From positions 795,441 through 859,440 of the forward strand of contig JAHQRK010000029.1 of NCBI GenBank assembly GCA_019828595.1: a stretch of 64,000 nucleotides of DNA, in the 5' to 3' direction. The stretch's first letter is position 1, and each line of letters starts with the position of its first letter. The stretch is from Aphanomyces cochlioides (Eukaryota > Oomycota > Saprolegniomycetes > Saprolegniales > Verrucalvaceae). The position numbers and the translations under genes are program-made. Positions 32,461 through 43,253 of this stretch are shown here, piece by piece. The notes beneath the pieces are model-generated. The model had not been told where the DNA came from, ran no database searches, and saw only the letters and a program-made list of their open reading frames with translations.

Positions 32461-33160
32461 GCAGCGGGAGACTTGATCTCCAATTAACAGCCGTCAAATA
32501 CGGTACCGTCGGTGCCACGAAGCAGCAATTGTCACAACAACTACCAACTGTGATCGGCGTGGAACACAAGCTCTCTGAAAAGATGGACAGTTGATGCACC
32601 AAGTGACTTTATCTCAAAGATGAAAGCATTCTGCGGGTTTTTACTGGACATGGCTAGTGCAATAAAAGTCGCACACGAGTGAAATCTCTCGATTCTCTAC
32701 TCGTCACCCCAACTATACCCAGCTCAGGTTAGATTCCTCGAATCGAATTCCATCGTGCTGTTAGATTTTTACATGGAATATTCAAATCTGTTCTCATACC
32801 ACCCAGAGTGTGTCTACGCCAGTTCATATGACAAAGTTCCACTATTACGATCTCGACCTGGCTCGCTTTCGCCAAGCTTTCAGAAGAATCGCAACGATAT
32901 ATTGTGGAGCAACTCGAATAGCTAACAGTGTATCCAGCAATTAAATGGAAGGTTGAGATGCTCTCAGCAACAATGACATTTAGAAAGATTGAGGAAAACG
33001 TCGAGATGAATCAAGGCTGTAATTTCCGAGGTTCTAGTTGCGAAAACATTACGATACACGGCATTTCATACGGTCGGCCAGACCATCTGTCGCACCTTGT
33101 TGTCACGGAAGCATTCATGCAAAGTCTTCCCCACTTCTCAATTTCCCGTCCTCTACCACC

Positions 33161-34141
33161 ATGGTAAAACTTCTATCTGTTGCGGCAGCCGCGCTCGGTT
33201 TGCTTTCAAGCATCGTATCGCCGGTCGAAGCTTATCCTCAGCCGCGAGGTTGCTCTGGTGTCTGCGGCAACGCTCATGACCCCGCCATTATTCGTCGCGC
33301 CGACGGCACCTACTTCCGATTCTCGACCAACGGAAAGATTGCCATCCACACTGCGCCATCCATCTCTGGTCCATGGACGTACAAGGGTGCTGCGATTCCC
33401 GCTGGCTCAAGCATCAACTTGCCTGGCCGCGATGGTCTATGGGCGCCAGACGTCACCAAAATCGGGGACACCTACTATCTGTACTACTCGGTGAGCACAT
33501 TCGGCAACAAGAACTCTGCAATTGGCGTGGCGACATCCAAGACGATGGATGTCGGTTCGTGGAAGGATCTTGGTTCTACTGGCATCACGAGTAGCAGCTC
33601 GACGCCTTATAACGCCATCGATCCAAACCTTATTGTGGACGGCAACAACTACTACTTGACGTTTGGCAGTTTCTGGAAGGACATCTACCAATTTCAACTG
33701 ACCAACCCTCCGACCAAGGTGACCGGTGGCGCTTACCAAGTTGCATACGATCCGTCGTTTGACTCGGTCGAAGGAGCCTTTGTGTTCAAGTACGGCAACT
33801 TCTTCTACCTCTTCTTCTCTCAAGGTCAGTGCTGTGGACTTGATACCAAGCGCCCAGCGAAGGGCAAGGAATACAAGGTCAAAGTGTGCCGTTCCAGCAA
33901 CCCCAAGGGAGGATTCGTCGACCAGAGCGGCAAATCGTGCACCAGCGGCGGTGGTACTATCGTCCTCGACTCCCACGACAACATCTACGCGCCTGGAGGC
34001 CAGGGTGTCTACCAAGACCCAATTGAAGGCCCAATCATCTACTATCACTACGTGGACACGAACCGTGGCTACGCCGATGCCAACAAGCTCTTTGGATGGA
34101 ACCGCCTCAACTTTGCCTCGGGCTGGCCGGTCGCAAACTAA
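33161..34141 (+). CDS. secreted endo-1,5-alpha-L-arabinanase (GH43), copy 2
   Basis: Mirror image of copy 1 with the same 326-residue protein: signal peptide 1-24, D40, D154 and E204 present. Transcribed to the right, head to head with copy 1 across 2.5 kb. The stop is followed by the arm end at about 34180. Confidence 0.95.
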   Translation: MVKLLSVAAAALGLLSSIVSPVEAYPQPRGCSGVCGNAHDPAIIRRADGTYFRFSTNGKIAIHTAPSISGPWTYKGAAIPAGSSINLPGRDGLWAPDVTKIGDTYYLYYSVSTFGNKNSAIGVATSKTMDVGSWKDLGSTGITSSSSTPYNAIDPNLIVDGNNYYLTFGSFWKDIYQFQLTNPPTKVTGGAYQVAYDPSFDSVEGAFVFKYGNFFYLFFSQGQCCGLDTKRPAKGKEYKVKVCRSSNPKGGFVDQSGKSCTSGGGTIVLDSHDNIYAPGGQGVYQDPIEGPIIYYHYVDTNRGYADANKLFGWNRLNFASGWPVAN

Positions 34142-34180
34142 ATAGTTATGACTTCCTCCTTTGACATAATATTTGTGGAA

Positions 34181-35277
34181 AAAGCCAATTAAGATTCGTG
34201 ATACAGTATATTGTGTTTTTGATACTACGTAGTACTAGTACAAAATTGTGAGGAACGGTTTGAATCGACCGAGGTTTCCGAATCGAACGGGCTTCTCTGA
34301 TTGGCTAGAATTAAAAATTAAAAATAGTCAGCCAATCAGAATCGATCAGACACCTGACTCACGCAAAACACACACTGACACACACCACTTCAGTACTCCC
34401 GAGTATTATGAAATCGATTTGAAAATGAATTCGCATTTTGGTCAAAACCACAAATTTGGTTGAAAATGACAAGAACACAACTGCATGTGTTCTTGGATAT
34501 GATAAATGGATGGCTTATCTTCATGGAAGTTTGGGTAGAGCCTTATCCAAGGTGACACAGACTGACAGCTTTGAACTAACTAAAATTGCAAGGGTCGCTA
34601 TTGGCTTTCGGAGGGAACAGCAGCAACAGGGGCATATATACCTTCACAAGTTTCAACGACAGAATATTGGAGGGGGAGGGGGGTATCGTGCTTTCTTTCC
34701 TCGAAGCTCAAACTGTCCGTGATGACTCGAGTTTATGAATTTATTTTGCTGATCGTTGGATTGAGACAAGATACAGATCGACGATATATTTCCAAACGCC
34801 GGAAAGTAAAGTTCAATTGGCAGCAGACAAACCAGCTCATTTATTAGTACGATGATATCCCTTGAGGGAACTCATCGGGGATAGATCCCTAATGTATTCA
34901 CAGCTCTCATACCCATGGGGATAAAAAGATACATCTCCAGTGGGGATAGATCTGACGATTAAGAGGGGTTTTGACAGCATGGGCGACTCCTTGTGTTCGT
35001 CAAATTGTCCCAAATAATGGTTCTTTTCCTTTTCCCCCATGCGTCTCTTGATAAAGCTCTGATTTTTCCACGACCACTGCTAAAAACACTCTTATTTTAG
35101 AACCCCAGACATGTCGAGGAGGATATGAATTCTTGTTTACGTCCACATTTAAAGCTATCTACAACGCTGTCATCACAGTGTTTTCGCCTCTCTCCTCTCA
35201 ACACCAATTGTAAGGTAGAACCGGAGCTAGCGCGACTTTACCCGTCCAATATTTAATATTTCACGTTTTGCATTCAG
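34181..35277. other. repeat debris between arabinanase and ankyrin exons
   Basis: About 34243-34470 has internal inverted words CTGATTGGCTA / AGCCAATCAG and a GT/AC-rich stretch; an inverted copy of it lies at about 56300-56520. 34470-35210 has no recognisable gene (minus-strand frame 34837-35040 of 67 codons is unsupported). From 35213 on the sequence is an ankyrin-gene intron (GTAAGGTAGAACC...TTCAG) homologous to that at 24920-24980. Confidence 0.45.
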
Positions 35278-35473
35278 GAAGGAAAAACAGCGTTACATTT
35301 CGCTGCAGGAAAAGGGTATATTGAAATCACGCGTATCTTGCTGGACCATGGCATCAATGTGAACCTCATCAGTGAGGTACAACTAAAATACTTCGTTAAT
35401 ATTAATTGGCTGCAAAGGATTTTGGAACGGCCTTGCATCGTGCGTGCTCATTTGGACATTATGAAGTTGCTAT
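35278..35473 (+). pseudogene. ankyrin-kinase D, 5' part, cut by a Gypsy insertion
   Basis: Exon 35278-35376 (EGKTALHFAAGKGYIEITRI), a 41-nt intron 35377-35417, then the start of the next exon, DFGTALHRACSFGHYEVA, up to CTAT 35470-35473, the target duplication of the Gypsy element. The exon resumes at 49618; the two parts add up to exactly 102 nt. Close to exons 24981 and 25121 of kinase B. Confidence 0.85.
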
Positions 35474-36226
35474 TGTGGGATGGTCGGATCAGTGAAGTCC
35501 GAGCTTCTCGCCGCAAGAAAAGGGGGGGTGGAAAGTTAGAGGTCGCCTGGGGCTTTTAGGTGAGCCAGACGCGATCGAAGGAAATGGAGAGGCACGACTG
35601 TGGGTTGAAAGTCCGCAGTAGTTGACCGCTGCTGGGGAGAGGACGGTGGGGAGGACCGGAAGGGGGGTTGGTTGCTCGGTTGCCCACGAGCTACGCCTAG
35701 CGTTGACTGGCGTTGGTGAGGGCGATTGACGGTGCGGTTTTCGACAGACCCACGGAACTCCTGCAAACTTCTTGGCGCTTAAACTCTCTCGACGGGACAC
35801 CACAAACTTAGAGGTTCATTCAACGCCAGCCAAAAAGAGCTCTGTCTAACTACCGCCTCTATTTCCTAAGCTACTCCTAACTTCGCACGCACGCGTGTTA
35901 ATCCGCTCGCTCTCGCTCCTTGATTGGTCTTCAGGTCTTGCTCGCCATCTTCATTGGCCATAAACTTCAGTCGCACGCCCGTAGCCTGCTACCAACACTG
36001 ACTGACTGCTTGGTCGGCTCCCTCTATTGGCAGTCGTTGCCCTGGCTCGCTGTGTTCTGCTTTTCCATTCATGCCGTCCGCTCCTTGGCCATAATTCGCA
36101 CACGATCGAGCACCGAAATCCACTCGCCATCCACTGTGATTGGCACTCGTCTGCCAGTAAGATCTCTTCTCCGTGTGTCGGACGTGCGTTGGTTCGGTTA
36201 CGCGAGTGGCGGTTCGCTTTGCCACA
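35474..36226 (-). repeat. 3' LTR of the Gypsy element
   Basis: 753 bp, same length as the 5' LTR at 48861; the two differences I see are near 36192 (T versus A) and 36214 (T versus C), both close to the LTR end. Confidence 0.95.
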
Positions 36227-36327
36227 AACCACCCCTGGCAGCTCGTGACGCCATGGGCACAAACGGCTGCCAACCGACGAGCGACACTCGCTGGGCTTCG
36301 CTCCCTTGATTCACAAGCGCTTTTGAT

Positions 36328-37080
36328 ATGGAGGTCAGCTTCAACAGTCATCGCCCACACTCGTATCTGTCAAGCGACTCTTCGGATCTCGAGCCAATGC
36401 GATCGTTCACCGCCAATCGTAAGCCACAAGTCGTGCGCCGCAAGGACAAGATCATTCGAGACAAGATGAGTCAGTCGCTACCATCTCCACCACCGGCCGA
36501 GTCGTCGCTACAAGGGCCAGGCTCACCACAAGATGTTTCGTCGGTAGCACCGCTTCCCGGGATTTTCTTGGTGTCAGGCAAACTGGGGGACCATGCCGTC
36601 AACTCGCCGGAGCATTCTCCACTGCCACAGGACAACGAGTCCGATGATGAGGCTCCGTTTGATGCGAGCACTCCTGGGCCGTTCAGCAGCGACCCCATCG
36701 AGGAGCTCAAAAACCAGGTCAACCACATCAATCACATTCTGGCACGGATTGACAAACAGGACGTGGCCATCATTGAGATGAATGAGCGAGTGGCTACACA
36801 AACCACCGCCGCGGAGCAGCTCAACAGCCGACTCACTCGACAAAAGGCATCCGTTGACAATGTAGCAAACAGTGTGGTCCAATATGGGGCGAGCTGTGGT
36901 CAAGCTCGCAGCCGACTTGGACAACCTTCGACTTGCGGTGCAATCGCAGGGGCGCTCGCCACGCCGTCGTCCAGACGTCGAATTGTGCGGCATGTTGACA
37001 AACATAGGCCATCCTTGTCGCAACTCCTTGGCGCGCTGTCCATATCGTCGCTCTGGGATGCATCCGGCCCAGCCAACTGA
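36328..37080 (+). CDS. accessory ORF 1 of the Gypsy element (opposite strand)
   Basis: 250 codons from ATG (MEVSFNSHRPHSYLSSD). Ser/Pro-rich, acidic N-terminal half, then a long helical stretch (SDPIEELKNQVNHINHILAR, then heptad-like to SRLTRQKASVDNVAN, about 130-185) likely to form a coiled coil. After about 36870 the coiled-coil pattern continues better in the next frame (RAVVKLAADLDNLRLAVQSQ, 36893-36950), so a one-base change probably broke it. No known family recognised. Faces pol and lies next to the 3' LTR, so it needs a separate antisense transcript. Confidence 0.5.
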   Translation: MEVSFNSHRPHSYLSSDSSDLEPMRSFTANRKPQVVRRKDKIIRDKMSQSLPSPPPAESSLQGPGSPQDVSSVAPLPGIFLVSGKLGDHAVNSPEHSPLPQDNESDDEAPFDASTPGPFSSDPIEELKNQVNHINHILARIDKQDVAIIEMNERVATQTTAAEQLNSRLTRQKASVDNVANSVVQYGASCGQARSRLGQPSTCGAIAGALATPSSRRRIVRHVDKHRPSLSQLLGALSISSLWDASGPAN

Positions 37081-37220
37081 AGTCCATCATCCTCACAGAC
37101 CGAATCTTCACCAGACGAGCCAACGGAATAGCCATCATAGTCAATTCTCTGAGCAACACGACATCTTCTTTCTTCCTAATTTTCCTTTTCACCATCGTTG
37201 TCGCTCATCTTCTTCTGGCC

Positions 37221-37748
37221 TTGGCTCTCAACAACCAAAACAACACTGATCGAATGCACCAAGTGATCGCAGCGGCCAACCAACAGCTGGGACAGGCGCT
37301 TCGAACCTTTCACACTCACCTGGACGACCACAAAACCGAGGTGCAAGCGCGCATTCGGGAAGCTCACCACCAGCAAAACACATTCAGCCACACAATCGCC
37401 GAACACGCTCAACTGTTCCGTCAGTTGCGGCAACAGATCGCGCTGAAGGACCGTCAAATCCGCCAACTGCAAGAGCGTCATACCGAGCTCGCCCAGGGTG
37501 TCATGCGACTGAACGAGTTGCTGGCACAGCACTTGAAGCAATATCCCCTGGACCATCGCGATGCCAATCGTGACATGAGGGGGCACATGGGCGCACCATG
37601 CTTGGGGATTACGCCAGGAGATTTGCCTAACACGCCACGTGCTCCCATTACAAGGACGAGTGCCCCTTCGGATACAGCTATCACATCGACGGCCATGGCC
37701 CTCGCATTGACTTCCCCGCGCTGCCCCTCGACTGATCGGCTCGCTTGA
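37221..37748 (+). CDS. accessory ORF 2 (coiled coil) of the Gypsy element
   Basis: Open from a TTG; first ATG is at 37254 (MHQVIAAANQQLGQALRTFH). Residues of the heptad type run through QARIREAHHQQNTFSHTIAE, LFRQLRQQIALKDRQIRQLQ and ERHTELAQGVMRLNELLAQH, a strong coiled-coil prediction by eye, followed by a Pro/Thr-rich tail. Could be a continuation (exon) of accessory ORF 1 or an independent gene. Unknown function. Confidence 0.5.
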   Translation: MALNNQNNTDRMHQVIAAANQQLGQALRTFHTHLDDHKTEVQARIREAHHQQNTFSHTIAEHAQLFRQLRQQIALKDRQIRQLQERHTELAQGVMRLNELLAQHLKQYPLDHRDANRDMRGHMGAPCLGITPGDLPNTPRAPITRTSAPSDTAITSTAMALALTSPRCPSTDRLA

Positions 37749-37869
37749 CACGTTTAGAATCTTCGTAGTATAATCCCATTGGCCGATAATGCAAGAGCGT
37801 TTGTTGATCGATTTCATGAGTCAGTTTGTTCGCGGATTCTGTGCACCGTCCTCGCTAATCAACTGACCG

Positions 37870-38361
37870 ATGCCATCAAAGGGCTCAGACGGAGCCAAGC
37901 CATCGGGCTCACAATCTAACCAGCTCGCACCTCAGCCAGCCGTCATGTCGACCTTTCAAGCCGCTTTGAGTATGGCCGCGTCAGAGCTCACCACCGAGCT
38001 TGGAAACCACGCTCTGCGCCTCCAAGGGGTCTTCCCTGGTGCCGCCTCTTTGTTAGCCGACCTCCCTTCGCTTGCGCACGCGGCTGTTGATAGGCTCGCC
38101 AACTCCCGGCAGCTGATCAGACGTGACGCTCGAGGGTGGATTCACGATTCGAAGACACGCCAAGAATTCATCTCCATCTCCCATTCTTTGCTGCTCAGGA
38201 GCAGCCACCAACTTGCAGCAAGCGTCCTAGCCACGGCGCAAGCGACGCAGCAAATCAGCGTTCTTGAGGAGGAAGTGGGGACCCAAGCAGATCTCATTCA
38301 GCTACAGGAGAGCCGCATTGAGGCGCAGGGGCGGCAAATCGACGCGTTGGACAGGTACTAA
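37870..38361 (+). CDS. accessory ORF 3 of the Gypsy element
   Basis: 163 codons from ATG (MPSKGSDGAKPSGSQSNQLA). Mostly helical and Ala/Leu-rich (AALSMAASELTTELGNHALR) with a coiled coil at the end, ISVLEEEVGTQADLIQLQES. After the stop the same frame reads on (HPLALVEAIRVAEGLVGG) for about 40 codons. No family recognised. Confidence 0.5.
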   Translation: MPSKGSDGAKPSGSQSNQLAPQPAVMSTFQAALSMAASELTTELGNHALRLQGVFPGAASLLADLPSLAHAAVDRLANSRQLIRRDARGWIHDSKTRQEFISISHSLLLRSSHQLAASVLATAQATQQISVLEEEVGTQADLIQLQESRIEAQGRQIDALDRY

Positions 38362-38404
38362 CATCCACTCGCCCTTGTTGAGGCAATTCGTGTAGCTGAA
38401 GGCC

Positions 38405-39091
38405 TTGTCGGAGGCGAAGGGGACAGAGACCTCATCAAGCATCGTTGTCGCGCCTGCCAGTGGCCAGGATCTTTCCAGCGCGGGTGTTGACCTCGGTCCA
38501 CCCATAGAAACGCCACCAAGTTCACCTGTCGCGCGCATGCGCGAAGCCATTCGGGAGTCTGTGACGATCGATTCTGACGGAGCAGCCACACCGTCGGCTG
38601 ACCAAGACGATGATCTCTTTGCGGTCCCCGCCTCACCCGTGGTGGACAACTCCGATGACTCCGACTATGAGATAGTGGAGAACCCGGGAGCCGCGACAAA
38701 GTCGTACTGGGTGTACGAGGACGAAACATCAGCAGAAGCTCAGCGCTACCGCCAAGCCATGAACGAGAAGCTATGTGACCACCGCTACCCTGGGAAGGAA
38801 GACCAGCACTGCGCTCTACCGCTGGCGGATTGCATGGAACGTAGACTTGGCCACCACGGGGAGCAGTATCGCTGGATCACAACGAAGCATATGGCTCGCT
38901 GCAAGGCCCCAATCAAGCAATGTTCCCAACATCGTCAGTGGGCGCCGCAACCACCTCCGGGCAAATTGTATCGTCGCGAGTTTTCCACTCGCCCCAAAGG
39001 GATCGTAGCTTGGCGGTTCTATCTCTGCGAATACCAATCTTACAAGCAGGAGTTCGTGGGCCCAAACAAAAAGAAGCCACGCATCATCTAG
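38405..39091 (+). CDS. accessory ORF 4, Cys/His-rich basic protein
   Basis: 228 codons from a TTG; first in-frame ATG only at residue 44 (MREAIRESV). Acidic Ser/Pro-rich first half (DSDGAATPSADQDDD), then a Cys/His-rich region KLCDHRYPG, QHCALPLADCMER, LGHHG, HMARCKAPIKQCSQHRQW that could bind zinc, a Trp/Tyr-rich stretch GIVAWRFYLCEYQ and a basic end PNKKKPRII. Resembles a nucleic-acid-binding module in composition; no family recognised. It ends 408 bp before the convergent end of pol. Confidence 0.5.
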   Translation: MSEAKGTETSSSIVVAPASGQDLSSAGVDLGPPIETPPSSPVARMREAIRESVTIDSDGAATPSADQDDDLFAVPASPVVDNSDDSDYEIVENPGAATKSYWVYEDETSAEAQRYRQAMNEKLCDHRYPGKEDQHCALPLADCMERRLGHHGEQYRWITTKHMARCKAPIKQCSQHRQWAPQPPPGKLYRREFSTRPKGIVAWRFYLCEYQSYKQEFVGPNKKKPRII

Positions 39092-39498
39092 CCTGAACCA
39101 ACAACCTAGTTTGGAGCCATCGAACTGGAAGTGGAGCTTTTCGTTGTAGCATAGCGTAATGATTAATGCTCCACCATCTTGTTCGTCCAATTTTCTTCAT
39201 AAATCACATGTAATTAAATGCATAATACGCACGTTCCCATCACAAAATCAATCAATTTCCATTCCATCACCAACAATCGGGCCATTCGATCCACCTGCAC
39301 ATCACAAAGCCAACCATGTCAAAGTAATCTCAACCAAATAAAGCGTCACAAAACCTGGATAAATGTCAATGTCGGGGGCCTCCGAACCGGAATCTCGGGA
39401 TATCGCGATCCATTTCAAGTACCGTTGGGCTGGGATTTACGCTTGATCGTCGTCCTTCGTCTCCTCCTCTTCGATCGGGTGGAGCTCTTCCTGGACCA
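39092..39498. other. gap between accessory ORF 4 and the end of pol
   Basis: AT-rich 39180-39350, no coding content recognised; probably the overlapping 3' ends of the two convergent transcripts. Confidence 0.4.
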
Positions 39499-39984
39499 TC
39501 ATCGCAAGCCGATCAAACCCGAGGCGCACTCGCTCAAATTCGTAATTAGCTCAGACGGCGGGATGTTGACGAGCGCTTCCCATATCCACGGTCCACCCCG
39601 GTAAAATTGAACTTCGTACTCCTTCGTGCCTTCCGTGTATCGCACGTTTCGCACAGCCACAACTTGCGGGCACGAGCCCAGTACATCGTCGCGGTCGGGT
39701 CGTCCGCCAAGAAACGAGTCGTCGGGTAAAGCTAGTTCTTCGTCAAAGTCAATTTCCGGCATGCATTGCAACAATTCCACTGGCCGCTCTAAGTAAACCC
39801 GTCGCGGCTTCAGCCGAGAGTCGTGCACAACCGCGTGGAACCGATAGACCTTCCCCGTGTGACGCACACGAGACTCCAATTCGCTTGAGTAATCATTGGG
39901 ACGCGACAACACGCGGAAAGGGCCGTGCCAGCGGTGAGCTGACTTGACTTCACGCCGGGCTTGACCTGGTCGATGTACAGCCAC
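39499..39984 (-). pseudogene. integrase C-terminus and chromodomain of the Gypsy element
   Basis: Integrase C-terminal region AHRWHGPFRVLSR followed by a long linker and a chromodomain-like end: VVAVRNVRYTEGTKEYEVQF, then GGPWIWEALVNIP. Chromodomains direct integration to marked chromatin. It is one frame away from the integrase core; the shift lies near 39945, where KPGVKS of the core frame should lead into AHRWHG. Confidence 0.75.
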
Positions 39985-41846
39985 ACTGCATCACCCACTT
40001 TGATGCGCTCGTCAACATTTTCAGGCAATTGCTCGTTGTGGCGACGCGCACGGTTAGCGATGGCTGCAGCCACTAAGTCTCGGTTCAGAGCATGGCAATA
40101 CACTTGTTGCTGGTGGACTTGCAATCGCCAGCGATAGGCTTCCGGCTCAGCATCCCCGCGGACTGTCGGCAGGCTCGCAGTGATCGTGGTGTGCGGGTCC
40201 CATCCGTGCATGAGAAAGAACGGAGTCTCCTTGCGCACGACCGACACGGACGTGTTCATCGCGAACACCAGTCTCTCAGCCCAGTCGTCCCAGTCTCTTT
40301 GCTTCGGATCCTGAACAAAGTGCTTCACGGCACGGATCATCACTTGGATCGATTGCTCGGCAAGGCCATTCGCCTGCGGACGGTATGCAAAGGTCGGCAT
40401 CTGCCGCTGCCCCAACATCTCGCAGAAATACTTGAACACGTTCGACATGAAGGAGGGGTCGCGATCATGGCGCAGTTCGCGGCAGGCTCCAAAGCGGCGG
40501 AAAACGACCTCCTCGAAGGCGAGAGCGACTGTTTGAGCCGTCCGGTTCGGTGTCGCCTTGGTCATGATGAAGCCCGTGAACACGTCGGCGAAGACAATCA
40601 GCTGGGTGTTCCCTCTGAACGACGACGGCATGTCGGTCGCAGCGTCCATGCACACCACATCCAATGGGCCTTCCGGGATGAGGTTCCCTGGGCTCAAGGC
40701 TCGAAAATTCGGCCGTGGCCCAGCCGTGTTGCAAACGGCACAGTCGGCGACATAGTCCTTCGTATCGGCGTACATTAGTCTCCAATAGAAGTGGGCTCTT
40801 GCGCGCTCATACGTCCGTTGGAACTTTGCGTGTCCGCCCTGAGCGTCGTCATGACAATGAGCCAGCACCACCTGGACTCGTGGGATCACCAGCTTCCATC
40901 GCATGCGCTCTTCGGGCGATCTCTTCGACGACCACTCGACGCGGTATAGAGCCCCTCGCTCGCCGACTTCGAACTGACCGGCTAACTTGGGCAATAGGCG
41001 ACACTCCGTCTCAGTCAGGTGGCTGACCTCGCCCCGCAAATAGCACTTAATATTCGCCAACTCTCTTTCTCGGTCTTGTGCCTTGCTCACTCGGTCCAGT
41101 CTCAGTGCGGCCATTTTCTCCGTCGACCTTGCTTGGAACGCCATAATCATCGGGATTGCAGTGACAGCGGTAGGATGCAGAAGCTCCGGCAGCAGATTGC
41201 GTCGCTGTAGCTCTTCCAGGACCGACTCATCCAGCACTTGCCCTCCAGCACGGTCTTGCAGCGCGAGTCCAGCCAGCAGATCAGCGGCGCCGTTCCATTC
41301 CCGCTTCACATGGTGAAATTCCACCCCAGTCGCTTGGTCCTTCAGCACACGGACCCGATCAAGGCAGCTCTGTAGATGGGACTGTTTGCTCTGCATCCAC
41401 CCCAGTACTTGGTGGATAACCAAGCGCGAGTCACCGAAAATCACTGGATTTGCCAGGCTTAGACTCAAGGTACGTTCCAAGGCCGCAATCAGTCCACTGT
41501 ACTCTGCAAGGTTAACCGTCGCATCGGCGAGGACACCATTCTCTGCCCACAGCACGCTCCAACCAGGCAGCTGCCAGATCACAAAGCCGAAGATGCCAAG
41601 TTTCTCCTTCACTTTGATAGCGCCGTCAAAGGCGACCACCACAGCCCGTTCGTCGGGGTCGAACTGGGGCAGAGCGGCTTGCCTCTGAGAGACCTGCACG
41701 TCCTTGGCTTTGTTGGGCTTGTACACGTTCATATCAGCCAAGGTTGACGCGTCTGGGGGGTGCAGGATATCCATCAAGCGAATCGGCAGGGCCCATCGTT
41801 CGTCCAACTCGACCACTTGTTCCACGCGAATCGTCCACGGCGACAA
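39810..41846 (-). pseudogene. added RNase H plus integrase of the Gypsy element
   Basis: Uninterrupted 678-codon frame. First an RNase H of the plant/archaeal type: FDGAIK, NLAEYSGLIAALE, VIFGDSRLVI and HHVKREWNGAADLLA give the D, E, D, H/D set. Then integrase: HHCC zinc site (HCHDDAQGGH, CAVCN), core VVCMDAATD, RHDRDPSF and NGLAEQSI as D, D, E. The last 40 codons (below about 39945) are out of frame with the true C-terminus. Upstream the frame is continuous with RT except for three stops in the native RNase H, so as it stands this block is only made if translation restarts or reads through. Confidence 0.85.
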
Positions 41847-42104
41847 GATTGCAGCCCACGGCAGATGGTCGGCTTTGCCATGCTTGTCGGCTAGGATTCA
41901 TTTCAAGAGGCCATGGCGACTGTACACCACCAACTGCATGTTGCGCAACTCATAGTAGCAAACCTTGACGGCACGCAGCAGAGCAAGAGCCTCCTTAGCC
42001 TATTCCTCGTAACGCGGCTCGCCGCCCTTCAGAGTCCGGCCACAGAACCTCACAGGAAGCAATACTCCATCATAATCCTGACAGACTGTCGCCGAAATCG
42101 CCTA
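41847..42104 (-). pseudogene. native Ty3 RNase H with three stop codons
   Basis: Same frame as RT and as the added RNase H. Reads AISATVCQDYDGVLLP, FCGRTLKGGEPRYEE, AKEALALLRAVKVCYY and LVVYSRHGLL, the Ty3/Gypsy RNase H pattern. Stops: TAG 42102-42104, TAG 42000-42002, TGA 41898-41900. The catalytic first Asp lies where the first stop region is (LLYTTT). Confidence 0.75.
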
Positions 42105-43253
42105 AGTTGTCGTGTATAACAGGATGTGGAACTCTCGGCCAGGATCGGCATGACGCAGGAGCGGTGTCGACGAGTAGGCGGCCTTCAGGTCAGCGAACGC
42201 ACGAACGGCAGCGGGCGACACCAAGCCAAGGCGTAGTTCTTCGTCCGAGATCTCGTACAGACAGCTCGCCAAAATCGATTGATTCTCGATAAATCGGCTA
42301 TAAAAATTCAGCGAGCCCAGGAACGATTGCATGTCACGGAGGCACTTCGGGAATGGCGCAGCTAGGACAGTATCGAGACTCCGTGGCCTTGCCTCCAATC
42401 CTCTGCGGGACACAACATGGCCAAGGAAATCGGTTGCGAATTTGCCAAACTTGCTCTTCAGAGCCGAGATGCTCACGTCGAAATAGGTCAAGCGTGCGAG
42501 GATACGATCGGTCAGCTCTACGATGCCATCCCACGAATCAGCGCCGTCGCTTATGTCGTCGGCGAACGATGTGCGGTTGGCCAGCGGTGGAAGCTGCGAT
42601 AAGTCGCATTTAAATCCCAAGGCGAACATATCCACCGGCTCGCCATCAGCATCATCATCGGCCACCCCTGGTGGCATGTCTACAATGCCAAACAACGCGT
42701 TCGTAATCATCCGCTGGTATATCATCGGCGCATTCTTGAGTCCTTGCGCCATTCGCGTCCATTCGAAGTGGCCCAACGCGCAGATGAAGGCACTGACCTT
42801 GCGCGCCCGCTTGGTTGCACGTACGACCCAAAACCCGGATGCGTTGTCGAGTGACAAGAACCACTGCATCGCGTGGAAGTTGGCTAGCATTCCGTCCAGC
42901 GTCGGCATCGGTGACCGCATGAGTTCTTGAAGCTCGTTGATACCCCGATAGTCGATGCAAAGACGGATATCTTTGCCGCCTTTCTTGAGAACCAGCACGA
43001 TCGGGGAGGCCCAAGGCGAATTCGAAAAGGTGATCAGCCCAAAGTCCAACAATCCTCGCAAGAGGTCAAACAATTTCTTCAGCAGCTCCGGGCGGATGCG
43101 CCTTGCTCGTTCAGCCAGCGGCTTTGCCTCACCGACGTCGATGTCGCAGACGGCTCCTTTGGCAGGCGGCGGCAGGCCGTTGCCCGACTTGATGAAGAAC
43201 TTTCGGTACTTGCGGAGGACGACTCTCATTTTCTCTTTTTCTTCGTCGCTCAA
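42102..43253 (-). CDS. reverse transcriptase domain of the Gypsy element
   Basis: 384-codon frame. Fingers and palm: ASPIVLVLKKGGKDIRLCID, YRGINELQ, FLSLDNASGFW (first catalytic Asp), MAQGLKNAPMIYQRM, then an extra acidic insertion (GVADDDADGEPVD) and the catalytic pair in SFADDISDG, then LGHVVSRRGLEA and FLGSLNFYSRFI of the thumb. All three Asp are present. The frame continues upstream only to a stop near 43300, so the join to the linker needs a frame change. Confidence 0.85.
   Translation of the reverse strand: MSDEEKEKMRVVLRKYRKFFIKSGNGLPPPAKGAVCDIDVGEAKPLAERARRIRPELLKKLFDLLRGLLDFGLITFSNSPWASPIVLVLKKGGKDIRLCIDYRGINELQELMRSPMPTLDGMLANFHAMQWFLSLDNASGFWVVRATKRARKVSAFICALGHFEWTRMAQGLKNAPMIYQRMITNALFGIVDMPPGVADDDADGEPVDMFALGFKCDLSQLPPLANRTSFADDISDGADSWDGIVELTDRILARLTYFDVSISALKSKFGKFATDFLGHVVSRRGLEARPRSLDTVLAAPFPKCLRDMQSFLGSLNFYSRFIENQSILASCLYEISDEELRLGLVSPAAVRAFADLKAAYSSTPLLRHADPGREFHILLYTTT

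Larger units (their letters stand above)
29661..34180. repeat. 4.5-kb palindrome carrying two arabinanase genes
   Basis: Left arm 29661 to about 31404 and right arm about 32437 to 34180 are inverted copies; positions pair as x and 63841 minus x (gene stops 29700 and 34141, starts 30680 and 33161, foldback ends 31381 and 32460). Each arm carries one complete gene plus about 700 bp upstream. The unpaired centre is the foldback element. Confidence 0.9.

Noticed and set aside
35489..35803. 104-codon frame within the Gypsy LTR (also at 48876)
   Set aside because: Low-complexity Pro/Ser/Arg composition in a non-coding LTR; no support.
38355..38395. 41-nt intron joining accessory ORFs 3 and 4
   Set aside because: GT and AG are present but the phases do not match and the join creates an immediate stop.
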